From positions 1 to 44,545 of the forward strand of contig ONJG01000089.1 in assembly GCA_900318105.1 (NCBI GenBank): DNA of 44,545 nt, given 5' to 3'. The translations under genes and the position numbers were made by a program. Each line of letters opens with the position of its first letter. Position 1 is the stretch's first letter. The notes beneath the pieces were generated by a model. It ran no database searches and was not told the DNA's origin. It was given only the letters and a program-made list of their open reading frames with translations. Of this stretch, positions 17,350-26,083 are shown one piece after another. The stretch is from an uncultured Eubacteriales bacterium. GTDB taxonomy: Bacteria > Bacillota > Clostridia > Peptostreptococcales > Anaerovoracaceae.

Positions 17350-18227
17350 TATGCTTCCACCTCCCCTTTCTTACTTACATAAACCTGAGTGATACCGACT
17401 ATGGCGCATACTATGAACAGGATGAGTGCCTCAGCCTGGCCTGTGCCGTAGTCTTTGTATGTGAATGCCTTGTTGTAAACGTGCATGGCTGCCATGACGG
17501 AGCTGAAGAACGGCTCACCTCTGGTCAATGACAGGTTGACATCGTAAACCACGAAGCATCTTGTAATGCTCAGGAAGATGCATGTTGTAAATGAAGTCCT
17601 CATAAGAGGAATCGTTACGTTTCTCATGGCCTGGCCCGGTGTGCAGCCGTCGATCATGGCAGCTTCCTTGAGGCTGTCGGAAACGCTCATAAAGCCTGCT
17701 ACGTATATCAGCATCATATATCCGGCATATTGCCATACCGATACGAGTATCAGACAGAACATCGCGCCACCCGTCGTGGACAGCAGTGATGGCACGGTTC
17801 CTCCTGCAATTGCGCTGCCGATTGCAACGAATGCGCGGTTGAATACAAACTTCCATACATAACCGAGGACGATGCCGCCGATCAGGTTCGGAATGAAGAA
17901 TCCCGCACGGAAGAAATTCTGTCCTTTGACGCCGCTTGTCACCATATATGCGAGCAGGAAGGCGACAATGTTAACGAATATTACCGCAAAAGCGGAGTAA
18001 ATCAGAGTTCTTCCGATTGCAGACCAGAAGTAGGCATCCTTGAATGCGGATACGTAGTTTGCGAAACCTACCAGAGGCTTTTCGGCACTGACTCCGTCCC
18101 AGCTTGTGAATGTCAGATAAAGACCGTATATAAACGGAATTATGATGACCATGCAGAACAGGATAAGTGCAGGACCGGCAAACATAAGAAATTGTTTTGA
18201 CTTGTAAGCCATTGTGTTTCTTTCCAT
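17349..18227 (-). CDS. Sugar ABC transporter permease, MalF-like
   Basis: The 292-residue permease has six membrane segments, starting with a helix at about 12-35 and followed by the LTFTSWDG stretch typical of the MalF/CUT1 group. The EAA loop is KEAAMIDGCTPGQAMRNVTI (about 187-206). AAGGGGG lies seven bases before the first ATG; a second in-frame ATG five codons on also has a possible site. It follows the binding-protein gene by 15 bases and overlaps the next permease gene by one base. Confidence 0.93.
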   Translation of the reverse strand: MERNTMAYKSKQFLMFAGPALILFCMVIIIPFIYGLYLTFTSWDGVSAEKPLVGFANYVSAFKDAYFWSAIGRTLIYSAFAVIFVNIVAFLLAYMVTSGVKGQNFFRAGFFIPNLIGGIVLGYVWKFVFNRAFVAIGSAIAGGTVPSLLSTTGGAMFCLILVSVWQYAGYMMLIYVAGFMSVSDSLKEAAMIDGCTPGQAMRNVTIPLMRTSFTTCIFLSITRCFVVYDVNLSLTRGEPFFSSVMAAMHVYNKAFTYKDYGTGQAEALILFIVCAIVGITQVYVSKKGEVEA

Positions 18228-18242
18228 TGTTAATCCCCCTTC

Positions 18243-19541
18243 CTATTCCGAATGACTCGTCAGAGTCTTGGTGCCCCAGTACGTATCAATGTCCTTGGCA
18301 AATCCTTTGCGGTCACTCATGCCTGCCAGATATTTCTGGAACATGGCTCCGAGAATTGCGTAGTGATCGTCAGGCAGATAGTTGTAGTTGGGAACCAGCT
18401 TGTTTGCAACTGTATACTTGCTTACCGATGCTCCGAGCGGATCGCTGATAGGCAGCTTTATATTGGAGAAAGCAGGTACAAGTGCGCAATCATTGACCAG
18501 GAAGGACTGTCCGGCTTCATCATATATGAGCCAGTTCAGGAAGTCCTTAGCCTGCTGACGCTGCTCATCGGATGTGTTGTCGGATGAGTCGATGAAGAAG
18601 TACTTGGAGCCTCCTCCTACCAGCATCTCGTTGGTGCCGTCATCCGTATCCTGCGGAATCGGCATCATACCCATATTCTCCGTGTAGTCAAACTGGTTGA
18701 TCTGAGACCAGTCCCAGTTGCCGCCGAACATGAATGCGATTTCTCCCTCGGCAAGCATCTTTTCGGAAATCTCACGCTCTGCCGAAATGGCACTTTCTTT
18801 GGCATAGTTGTTCGCCATGAGCACATCGAATGTGTCCATTAGTTCGTTGAACTTTTTGTTGTCCGCCATTTTGACTTTGCCCGCGGAGAGATCCATCAGG
18901 AATGAATCCGGATTTTCCTGCTCTTCGTATACCTGAGCCAGGTAATGAGCTCCAAGAGACCAGTCTTCCTTCATTACTCCCGTAGGCGTCTTCATTCCGC
19001 CTTTCTTGAGTTCCTCGATGAGGCCCTTCCATGCAGTCAGCGTCTTGTACTGCTCAGGATTGAAGTCCTTACCCGTTACCTTCTTGATGGCATCGGCATT
19101 GTAGATAATGCCTCTGGCCTCGACACAGACAGGGAAACCGTATACCTTGTCTCCTATGCTGATTGCATAACCTGTGTCGCCGACCCATTTCTCAGCGCTC
19201 AGGTCCTCTGCGTGCTCCTCCGCAAGTGAGTAAACGTCCTTTGCGTCCACCATTGACAGTGTGTAAGGATTGTTCGATGCATACCTTGTGGCCAGATGAG
19301 CGGAAACGGTGTCACTTGAGTAATAAACCTCTACGTGAACGCCTTTTTCGGCTTCATACTTTTTGGCCATCTCCAGCAGCTGATCCTGAATCTCCATCTT
19401 GGAATTGAAGATGGTGATTCCGTTTCCGGATCCGACTTTTTCGGTCTCATCTTCGGATGAGCCGCCGCAGCTGGCCAGCAGCATTGCAGACATCGAGAGC
19501 ACTGTCATCAGAGTGATTAGTTTTTTGAGCTTAGTGTTCAA
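18243..19541 (-). CDS. Extracellular sugar-binding lipoprotein of ABC importer (family 1)
   Basis: The 432-residue protein starts with a lipoprotein signal (charged N-terminus, hydrophobic core, LLASC lipobox with Cys25), so it should be anchored on the outer membrane face. The mature part has the family 1 solute-binding layout: ITIFNSKMEIQ, GKVYGFPVCVEARGIIYN and the YDEAGQSFLVND segment. It delivers substrate to the two permeases downstream. The start is TTG (19539-19541) with GGAGG seven bases before it. It opens the importer transcript, directly after a promoter and a terminator-like leader. The exact ligand cannot be read from the sequence. Confidence 0.92.
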   Translation of the reverse strand: MNTKLKKLITLMTVLSMSAMLLASCGGSSEDETEKVGSGNGITIFNSKMEIQDQLLEMAKKYEAEKGVHVEVYYSSDTVSAHLATRYASNNPYTLSMVDAKDVYSLAEEHAEDLSAEKWVGDTGYAISIGDKVYGFPVCVEARGIIYNADAIKKVTGKDFNPEQYKTLTAWKGLIEELKKGGMKTPTGVMKEDWSLGAHYLAQVYEEQENPDSFLMDLSAGKVKMADNKKFNELMDTFDVLMANNYAKESAISAEREISEKMLAEGEIAFMFGGNWDWSQINQFDYTENMGMMPIPQDTDDGTNEMLVGGGSKYFFIDSSDNTSDEQRQQAKDFLNWLIYDEAGQSFLVNDCALVPAFSNIKLPISDPLGASVSKYTVANKLVPNYNYLPDDHYAILGAMFQKYLAGMSDRKGFAKDIDTYWGTKTLTSHSE

Positions 19542-19594
19542 AACAATACCTCCAAATAACTCTCATTAACTTATTTGCTTTTCGCGTAAAAGCG

Positions 19595-19663
19595 AAAAAA
19601 ATCTGACTTACAACGACAGCTCCGGCTCGGCGGCCGGCGTTAATGTCGGTCATAAGACAGATT
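19595..19663 (-). promoter_or_regulatory. Terminator-like leader structure before the importer operon
   Basis: On the minus strand 19663-19600 can fold into one long interrupted hairpin: AATCTG/CAGATT, CTTA/TAAG, CGACA/TGTCG and CCGGC/GCCGG with a CGCCGA loop. It ends in seven T residues (19601-19595). It is either the terminator of the upstream alpha-galactosidase gene or, because a good promoter lies only about 10 bases before it, an attenuator in the leader of the importer operon. The binding-protein start lies 53 bases further on. Confidence 0.65.
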
Positions 19664-19673
19664 GTCAGCTAGG

Positions 19674-19702
19674 ATTCTACCAACTATATTCCCGTTGGTC
19701 AA
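19674..19702 (-). promoter_or_regulatory. Promoter with overlapping operator-like inverted repeat
   Basis: On the minus strand TTGACC (19697-19702) and TAGAAT (19674-19679) are 17 bases apart. An inverted repeat ACCAAC-N9-GTTGGT (19679-19699) spans from the -35 to the -10 element, the place where a repressor would block RNA polymerase. It should drive the binding protein, permeases and downstream genes. Confidence 0.6.
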
Positions 19703-19734
19703 ACACTAATTATTAATTATATCTTAATATTGGT

Positions 19735-21930
19735 TTACATATTAACTGACTCATCTCTGATCAGATGATAAATATAGCTTTCGGCATCGCGTCCTGCAGG
19801 CGGCAGCGGCAAGCCTGTGTCCATCAGAGCATCGGCGGCATATATCATGCCGCTTTTTTCATCCCTGTAAAATACTCCCGGAGTAAGTCCTCTCGGTTTG
19901 ACATAAATTGTGGCCATGTTTCCGTGATTCTGAACCACCACTGCGTTCACGACTGCTTCGGATCTGTCCTCTGACGCAAATTCCCAGGCGAAGCAGTTTT
20001 CTCTCGAGGGATCGCTCAGGCGATAGTAGTCACCTGTTCTGACAAGTCCGGATATGTTCCTGTATATCTTTACCTGCTCTCTGATCTCCTCCTTTTCCTC
20101 TTCGCTCAGCCTGGCAGGATCGAGCTCGTAGCCGAATGTTCCGCTCATGGCAACGATGGCTCTGGTGGCGAGCGGCGTGACGCGTCCGGTCTGATGGTTC
20201 GGGCACGCGGACACGTGTGCACCGACCGCGGATGCCGGATATCCGAACGATGTTCCGTGCTGTATGAAGAGCCTGTCTACGGCATCCGTGTTGTCGCTGC
20301 ACCAGATTTGAGGCGTGTAATACATCATGCCCGCATCAAATCTGCCGCCGCCGCCGCAGCAGCCTTCGATCAGCACATCCGGATAGCGCTCGTTCAGCCT
20401 CCCGAGCACTTCGTAGAGTCCGATCATGTAGTCATAGAGGAGCTTTCCCTGATCATCCTCTTCTCTGGAATACGCATCGGCTATAACGCTGTTAAAGTCC
20501 CATTTCAGATACTCTATATTTCCCATTTCCAGCACATTGCTTACTGATTCGAATACATATTCCCTGACCTCACGGCGTGAAAGGTCGAGCACGAGCTGGT
20601 AGCGTCCCCTCGTGGGTTTCTGTCCCGGGATTACCATGGCCCAGTCCGGATGGCTGCGATACAGATCACTGTCCTCACTCACCATTTCCGGCTCCATCCA
20701 TATTCCGAATTTTATACCCATCTCATTTATCTTTTCACTCAGTTCAGCCAGGTTGCATCCGAGTTTTTTCTCATTGGGCACCCAGTCTCCGAGAGCTCTC
20801 CGGTCATCACATCTGTTGCCGAACCATCCGTCGTCCATCACGATCATATCCAGGCCCAGGTCTTTTGCCTCGCGGGCAAGCCCGAGAATGCTGTCCCCTG
20901 TGAAGTCGAAGTACGACGCCTCCCAGCTGTTCAGAAGAATCGGTCTTGCACCGTCCCTGAATCTGCCCCTGCATACATGCTCCCTTATGCATTTGTGCAG
21001 ATTGTGCGACATACGCTCAAATCCGTCTGAACTGAAAGTCATGATAACCTCAGGTGCGTCCAGCGAGTCACCGGGCTCCAGAGGATAGGAGAATCTGTCC
21101 TCTGCTATTCCCATCATGAGACGCGGCTGATCGAACTGATCGCGTGCAGCCTCCGCACTGAATCCCCCGCTGTATACCAGTTCCATGGCCCAGCATCTGC
21201 CGGCCGTCTCCGAGGTTTCCGGATCCGATATTATTATGAACGGATTGTACTGATGGGACGAGATTCCTCTTCTGCTTTCTATCTTTACGGCATTGTGCGG
21301 AAGAGACGTCCTCTCCCTGACCCTCTCCATGGTGTGCCTGCCGTGGAATGTATGAACATCGTACATGCCCGCCGGAAAGTCGAGGCTGGCGCTCTGCAGC
21401 TTCTCTATTGTGATTTTACCTTGGCCCCTGTTCTCAATCCGGACGCTCCTTGTGATTATATCGAGACCCGGCAGCACTCCGTACAGAAGCGATACCTCCG
21501 CCCCGAGCCTTTCGCTTTCGAGTTTTATTACCAGAGTCTCCGCTTCACTGTCGCCGGCATATACGGCGGGAAGTCCGCGGAGAGAGTATTTGCCCTTTTG
21601 TATCTCATACTCCTTGTATTTCAGTCTGCAGCCGAAAGTACCGTCAGAGTCCTTGAGGATCAGCGCGGGAGTTCTGAAATCCCCGCTCCCCTGAACAGCA
21701 TATTCCATGGGCAGGAAATCCAGTGAATATGTCCTGTCATTTCCCGCTTCATACGGATTGGGAGAGAATCCTCTGTCGGCAAACGACAGCATCCAGTCCA
21801 TGCAGCCTTCGCTCTTCCTTCCGTAATACAGATGCAGTAGGTGCTTATGCTTGTCAACCTGCATCTGGTATGTCGTATTATCCGTGTTCAGTGTAAAAGT
21901 CCTGTTCTCTTCGTTATATATTATCGACAT
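19735..21930 (-). CDS. aga: Alpha-galactosidase, GH36
   Basis: The 731-residue protein matches the long cytoplasmic GH36 enzymes of Bacillota. An N-terminal beta-supersandwich (to about 330) is followed by the barrel with NSWEASYFDFT, VMDDGWFG, nucleophile Asp in YLKWDFN (near 480) and acid/base Asp in WCSDNTDAVDR (near 543); CCGGGGRFD is also typical. It should remove terminal alpha-galactose from raffinose, stachyose or melibiose, giving galactose for galK and sucrose for the GH32 and GH13 enzymes. No signal peptide is seen. It lies 43 bases downstream of the phosphoesterase gene and upstream of the importer promoter. Confidence 0.95.
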   Translation of the reverse strand: MSIIYNEENRTFTLNTDNTTYQMQVDKHKHLLHLYYGRKSEGCMDWMLSFADRGFSPNPYEAGNDRTYSLDFLPMEYAVQGSGDFRTPALILKDSDGTFGCRLKYKEYEIQKGKYSLRGLPAVYAGDSEAETLVIKLESERLGAEVSLLYGVLPGLDIITRSVRIENRGQGKITIEKLQSASLDFPAGMYDVHTFHGRHTMERVRERTSLPHNAVKIESRRGISSHQYNPFIIISDPETSETAGRCWAMELVYSGGFSAEAARDQFDQPRLMMGIAEDRFSYPLEPGDSLDAPEVIMTFSSDGFERMSHNLHKCIREHVCRGRFRDGARPILLNSWEASYFDFTGDSILGLAREAKDLGLDMIVMDDGWFGNRCDDRRALGDWVPNEKKLGCNLAELSEKINEMGIKFGIWMEPEMVSEDSDLYRSHPDWAMVIPGQKPTRGRYQLVLDLSRREVREYVFESVSNVLEMGNIEYLKWDFNSVIADAYSREEDDQGKLLYDYMIGLYEVLGRLNERYPDVLIEGCCGGGGRFDAGMMYYTPQIWCSDNTDAVDRLFIQHGTSFGYPASAVGAHVSACPNHQTGRVTPLATRAIVAMSGTFGYELDPARLSEEEKEEIREQVKIYRNISGLVRTGDYYRLSDPSRENCFAWEFASEDRSEAVVNAVVVQNHGNMATIYVKPRGLTPGVFYRDEKSGMIYAADALMDTGLPLPPAGRDAESYIYHLIRDESVNM

Positions 21931-21973
21931 GCAATCTTTGTCCTTTCGCGTTTATCCGAAATCTATGTGGCTT

Positions 21974-22594
21974 CTATTCGATGTCTATCAGATAATATCC
22001 GCTGCCGTTTATGAGTTCTGCTCCTGACGGATGTATAATCTTCCTCCGGAAATTCCCGTACTCCCTGTGCACATGCCCGTAGCAGTGAAGCAGCGGCCTG
22101 AATCTTTCGAGCAGCACGTTGAAGCACTCAAAACCGGTATGTGCGATGTCCTCCATATCCCCGTATCCCTTTGCCGGAGCATGGGTCAGGAGTATGTCGA
22201 GTCCGGATTTTCCGCTGATTCTGTCCCTCAGGAATCTTCCGCGTAGCGATGCTATGCGCCTTTGCATCTCCTCTTCCGTGTACATGTCTTCCGCATTATC
22301 TTTGTATCTCATGGAGCCGCCGAGCCCCAGTATCCTGAGCCCCGCCGCCTCGACGATTCTGCCTTCCGCACTGATGCATCCCTCCGGCGCTTTCTCATCA
22401 TATGCGCCGTCGTGATTTCCCTTGACGTAAACAAGCGGGACATTCAGCATGGTAACCAGGAACTCCAGGTAGGCAGCGTCCAGGTCTCCTGCGGATAATA
22501 TCAGCTCTGCACCGGACAGCATATCCCGGGTCTGTTCGCCCCAGTCATCCCAGAGCAGCTTTTCCTCGGTATCGGCTACAAGGAGTATCTTCAC
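21974..22594 (-). CDS. Small calcineurin-like metallophosphoesterase
   Basis: The 206-residue protein has the metallophosphoesterase signature set: AGDLD (Asp37), KGNHD (Asn60, His61, Asp62), LTHAPAKGYGD and CYGHVHREYG. The first metal motif, normally DxH, reads Asp8-Thr-Glu, so one metal ligand may differ. The substrate is unknown; related YfcE-type enzymes hydrolyse phosphodiesters. The start is GTG with AGGAGG six bases before it, and it overlaps the stop codon of the BMP-type fusion gene by four bases (GTGA). Such tight coupling suggests the two products act together. Confidence 0.85.
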   Translation of the reverse strand: MKILLVADTEEKLLWDDWGEQTRDMLSGAELILSAGDLDAAYLEFLVTMLNVPLVYVKGNHDGAYDEKAPEGCISAEGRIVEAAGLRILGLGGSMRYKDNAEDMYTEEEMQRRIASLRGRFLRDRISGKSGLDILLTHAPAKGYGDMEDIAHTGFECFNVLLERFRPLLHCYGHVHREYGNFRRKIIHPSGAELINGSGYYLIDIE

Positions 22595-24618
22595 ACGATA
22601 CCTCCTTTACTCTTTTCAACTCCGCTGTATTTGACGGTTGTCTTTGCCTCATCCGTAAGGGCATCCATGGCCGGAATCTCTCCGACTATGTTCTCATTGA
22701 GCCAGTCCATCTGAATGATGTCTCTGCTTTCGAGCCTGCTGTCATTTTCCGTCCTGACTATTCCTTCCTGACTTCTGAGCTCCGTATCGAACGGATTGAA
22801 GCTGCCGTTAATTATATCCTGTTTCAGGACCCTGACCAGCTTACCGGTATATAGCGGCAGCTCATCTGAAAGCTTTATGTCGACGACGCCCGAAATCATG
22901 CCCCACCAGTAATTGGTGGCTCTGTCCCTGATATCCACCGGCCTCGCATTATAGCTGCCGTCCATGATGGTCTGTACGATTATCTCGTACAGTTTACCCC
23001 ACTTCATTATGGGAGCCGCAAGGTTTTTTATCCTGCATGTACCCGAAAGGTCGTTGCCGGTGCCCGGCTCGCACTTATCCACGTAGCATAGTCCGTATGC
23101 ATCGCTTCCGTCAGTGTTGTGCCGTGAGTCCACCGCTGATATGACATGTATTCCCTTATCCAGCATGCTCCACCACCAGTTGTTTCCTTCCCTGGAGTAC
23201 CAGTCAAGGTATATTCTCGCTGACGGATCAGTCATGGCTGCTCCTATGGCAAATGCATTTATGCCCGCCACGGTGCCGTATATCGGATAATTCGAGCAGT
23301 ATCCTATTTTATGCGTTCCGTCCAGAGCTGAATATGTGCCCGCTACAAGACCTGCCAGGAACTTGGCTTCATATAACTTTACATAGTATGTGCGGACAGC
23401 CTGATGCGCGAGATTAATCGAGCAGTTCAGAAACTTGATGTTCTCATACTCAATCGCCGCCCTGAGCGCATCGTTAATCTGCCTTGGCGATGTCGTAAAC
23501 ACCACATCGGCTCCCCAGTCTGCCGCCCGGGCCGCGGCCTCCTCAAACAGAGCAGGCGAATCGCAGTTTTCATAGCACCTCGTTACAACACTCCCGCCGT
23601 ATGACTGCTCAAGTCTGAGTCTTCCTCTCTCGTGATCCGAAACCCAGTTTGACCGGCTGCTTTCCTTGTCATATATAAATGCTGCTTTCAGCGGATTCTT
23701 TTGAGAATAAGACAGAGCCGGTATTACCTTGCTCACAGGTGTTGCGAGAGCTTTTCCGACAGCGGAACCTGTTTTGCTGAATATGTTCCCCGCATTCAGG
23801 GCCTCATCCGCATTCTCCACAAGTTCTACCTTCTCACTGCTCCCTTCCTTAAGCAATTCTTTTTTTATCTTCGAAATACGCTTTTCCATTACTTTGAATG
23901 AGTAATTCCCGAGCGCATCTTTGACATATATTCTGAGATACACCAGAAAGGCATCTCCGGTAAGCAGATGAACTTCCTTTCCCTGAATCTTCTTAAACGT
24001 CTCGGCAAATACCCAGTATGCAGCCTTGAGAGATGCTATCTTGTGCTCCGGCCACCTGTTATCCAGGTCTTCTCCCAGCAGCTCCGCTATCTCCATGTAC
24101 TGACCCGGCCCGCTGCACTCTATGTCATATATGCCGCTTACTTCAAAGAATTTCAGAAACGCTTTATACTCGGGATGTTCATCGAGCACCTCGCTCTCCG
24201 GCATCACCCTGATTACTTCCGCGGATATTGTCGGCATCTCGAGGTATTTGCACACAGAGGCTCTCTTGTTTCCCTCCTGCACATAAAAACGATGCAGGTA
24301 CTCATACGCTTTAATAGGATCATTGAATCCCTCGCTGAGCTGCGTCCTGTAGAGGGCAGTCCATTTAATCGCAAACTCCGTATCCTGCTCGAGCACCGGC
24401 ATGAATCCCGCACTGAAAGAATTCTGCCTGGCCCTGGTCTTTGTCCCGGCTATCATATCCACCGGTATCTCAATAATCCCAAGGCTCTTATGCGCCAAAG
24501 TGGAACAATCCGGGCATATATCATCAAGCGCCGCAAGATACGGGTATTCCCCCTCCGAGCTCCTTTTTCTGTATTCTCTTTCTCCGGCTCTTTTAGCCTT
24601 TAAATATTCATCAATCAC
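22591..24618 (-). CDS. ParB-like / BMP-family (PnrA-like) fusion protein
   Basis: The 675-residue protein has no signal peptide or lipobox. Residues about 47-140 look like a ParB/sulfiredoxin-fold domain: LGIIEIPVDMIAG, DPIKAYEYLHRFYV and the EGNKRA turn at 115-120. A helical middle part (about 150-300) follows. Residues about 310-620 match the BMP/Med/PnrA periplasmic binding fold: KAAFIYDK, GADVVFTTS, EAKFLAGLVAGTYS, GYCSNYPIYGTVAGINAFAIGA and YWWGMISGVVDI. BMP proteins normally bind nucleosides outside the cell; here the fold should be cytoplasmic, suggesting a ligand-sensing role. The start is a GTG with a poor binding site. It lies between galK and a phosphoesterase gene, overlapping the latter. 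No helix-turn-helix is evident. Confidence 0.75.
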   Translation of the reverse strand: MIDEYLKAKRAGEREYRKRSSEGEYPYLAALDDICPDCSTLAHKSLGIIEIPVDMIAGTKTRARQNSFSAGFMPVLEQDTEFAIKWTALYRTQLSEGFNDPIKAYEYLHRFYVQEGNKRASVCKYLEMPTISAEVIRVMPESEVLDEHPEYKAFLKFFEVSGIYDIECSGPGQYMEIAELLGEDLDNRWPEHKIASLKAAYWVFAETFKKIQGKEVHLLTGDAFLVYLRIYVKDALGNYSFKVMEKRISKIKKELLKEGSSEKVELVENADEALNAGNIFSKTGSAVGKALATPVSKVIPALSYSQKNPLKAAFIYDKESSRSNWVSDHERGRLRLEQSYGGSVVTRCYENCDSPALFEEAAARAADWGADVVFTTSPRQINDALRAAIEYENIKFLNCSINLAHQAVRTYYVKLYEAKFLAGLVAGTYSALDGTHKIGYCSNYPIYGTVAGINAFAIGAAMTDPSARIYLDWYSREGNNWWWSMLDKGIHVISAVDSRHNTDGSDAYGLCYVDKCEPGTGNDLSGTCRIKNLAAPIMKWGKLYEIIVQTIMDGSYNARPVDIRDRATNYWWGMISGVVDIKLSDELPLYTGKLVRVLKQDIINGSFNPFDTELRSQEGIVRTENDSRLESRDIIQMDWLNENIVGEIPAMDALTDEAKTTVKYSGVEKSKGGIV

Positions 24619-24659
24619 TTTCCGTACACCAATCCCTCATCTATCTGAATTTTTGACCA

Positions 24660-25886
24660 TTACAGTTTCATACAACATATAGCGGCATCCGCCTGCTCCT
24701 CTGCCAGACGGCAGCCCCCGACGGGCCTGATAGATATCTCCACGCATGCACCCTCTCCGAGCACAGCATCCATCTCCCTTTTGAAATCGTCCAGCATGTT
24801 CAGAGGCACATATGCCTGCACCGCACCGGCAAATCCTCCGCCGTGTACCCTTACTGCTCCACGGCCACCCAGATAGTGCTCCGCAAGCGCCAGCACAAAT
24901 GCCACCGGCTGGCGGTTCGGATTCCTGTATGTGTCCACGTTCTGAAGCAGTTCGTATGATGATTTGCCCGATGCACGCACCAGCTCAAGGAATCTGTCAA
25001 AGTCCCCATTCTTAAGCGACTCCGCCTGCTCTTTGGCGCGTTTTGTTTCCGCGAAGAAATGCATCGCGCGCATGATGGCTCTGTCTCCGACTGTCTCCCT
25101 GAATTCACTTACTCTTTCGTAGAATTCTTCCTCTTTAACCTCGCTCAGGGTTTCTCTGCCAAACGCTGCCGCCACGGCTTTCATCTCCTCCGGAACCGCA
25201 GCGTAGTCATCAGTCAGATCCGCGTGATCGCTTCCGCTGTCTATGATGCACATGGCATAACCATATGATGCAAGGTCAAAGTCGATTCTTTCATACTTCG
25301 GCAGCCCGTCTTCATCACATTCAGCGAAATCTATATATACTGCTCCGCCCATGGCGCAGCCCATCTGATCGAGCAGGCCCGACGGTTTACCAAAATATTC
25401 ATTTTCCGCATATTGTCCGATGCGAGCTATCTCCACCGGTTCCAGGGCTCCGCCGCAGAATAGCTCGTTTGCGATCGTTCCTATCAGCACTTCAAAGCAG
25501 GCCGATGAAGATAGCCCCGAGCCTCCCGGAACATCTGATATCACATAGGCATCAAATCCCATGCCTCTCGAAACTCCGGCCATTACCCCTCGTATTATGG
25601 CTTCGGTGCTGCCATACTCTTCCGGTATCGGCTCCCTGACCGACATATCCACTGTCGCAAGACCATATCCCTCGGAATATACGCGCACCACATCCGTGCC
25701 GTTCGGCGCGGCGCAGGCTATAGCGTCGAGATTGACGGCTGCCGTCAGGACCCTTCCTCTCTGATGATCGGTGTGATTGCCGCCGATCTCCGTTCTGCCC
25801 GGCGCCGAACAGACAATAAGCTCTCTGCCTTCGGCTCTTCCGAACTCCCGTGCAAAACCGGCCTTCACTTTTTCTATGCGATCCAT
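24660..25886 (-). CDS. galK: Galactokinase
   Basis: The 408-residue GHMP kinase should phosphorylate galactose released by the alpha- and beta-galactosidases to galactose-1-phosphate. The galactokinase signature is GRTEIGGNHTDHQ (30-42), the ATP-binding motif GGSGLSSSA (121-129), the catalytic base Asp173 in GLLDQMG, and motif 3 is RVHGGGFAGAVQAYV near the C-terminus. The frame is open 24 codons upstream, but homologues start near the ATG at 25884-25886. The ribosome binding site is weak (AGAGAG). It is the first gene of the sugar locus, just after the Rnf terminator. galT and galE are not in the window. Confidence 0.93.
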   Translation of the reverse strand: MDRIEKVKAGFAREFGRAEGRELIVCSAPGRTEIGGNHTDHQRGRVLTAAVNLDAIACAAPNGTDVVRVYSEGYGLATVDMSVREPIPEEYGSTEAIIRGVMAGVSRGMGFDAYVISDVPGGSGLSSSACFEVLIGTIANELFCGGALEPVEIARIGQYAENEYFGKPSGLLDQMGCAMGGAVYIDFAECDEDGLPKYERIDFDLASYGYAMCIIDSGSDHADLTDDYAAVPEEMKAVAAAFGRETLSEVKEEEFYERVSEFRETVGDRAIMRAMHFFAETKRAKEQAESLKNGDFDRFLELVRASGKSSYELLQNVDTYRNPNRQPVAFVLALAEHYLGGRGAVRVHGGGFAGAVQAYVPLNMLDDFKREMDAVLGEGACVEISIRPVGGCRLAEEQADAAICCMKL

Positions 25887-25961
25887 ATTATAATACTCTC
25901 TGTTTTTTCCATTTTTTCTCTTTTCGGATTCTCTTTCAGAACATGCACACAGTATCATCTC

Positions 25962-25977
25962 TTGATTCTCAAATCAA
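25962..25977. promoter_or_regulatory. Operator-like palindrome upstream of galK
   Basis: TTGATT-CTCA-AATCAA is a perfect 6-4-6 palindrome about 75 bases before the galK start and just beyond the Rnf terminator. It is in the right place for a regulator of the sugar locus, but I could not pair it with a convincing promoter. Confidence 0.35.
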
Positions 25978-25982
25978 TACCC

Positions 25983-26023
25983 AAAAAGAAGTAGCTGCCA
26001 TTCGCGGATGGACAGCTACTTCT
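25983..26023 (-). terminator. Rho-independent terminator of the Rnf operon
   Basis: On the minus strand an 11-bp perfect stem (26023-26013 with 25997-25987) plus an inner CCAT/ATGG pairing is followed by five T residues. It lies 61 bases after the rnfB stop codon and separates the Rnf operon from galK. Confidence 0.9.
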
Positions 26024-26083
26024 ATGTAGCAACTATTTTGAGCTGGCCGTCAATACGACAGCTCTTTTGATTTGGGCTCTTCT

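Noticed and set aside
19576..19601. TTTTCGC/GCGAAAA hairpin as a terminator for the binding-protein operon
   Set aside because: In the minus direction it is not followed by a T-run, and it lies upstream of the gene start.
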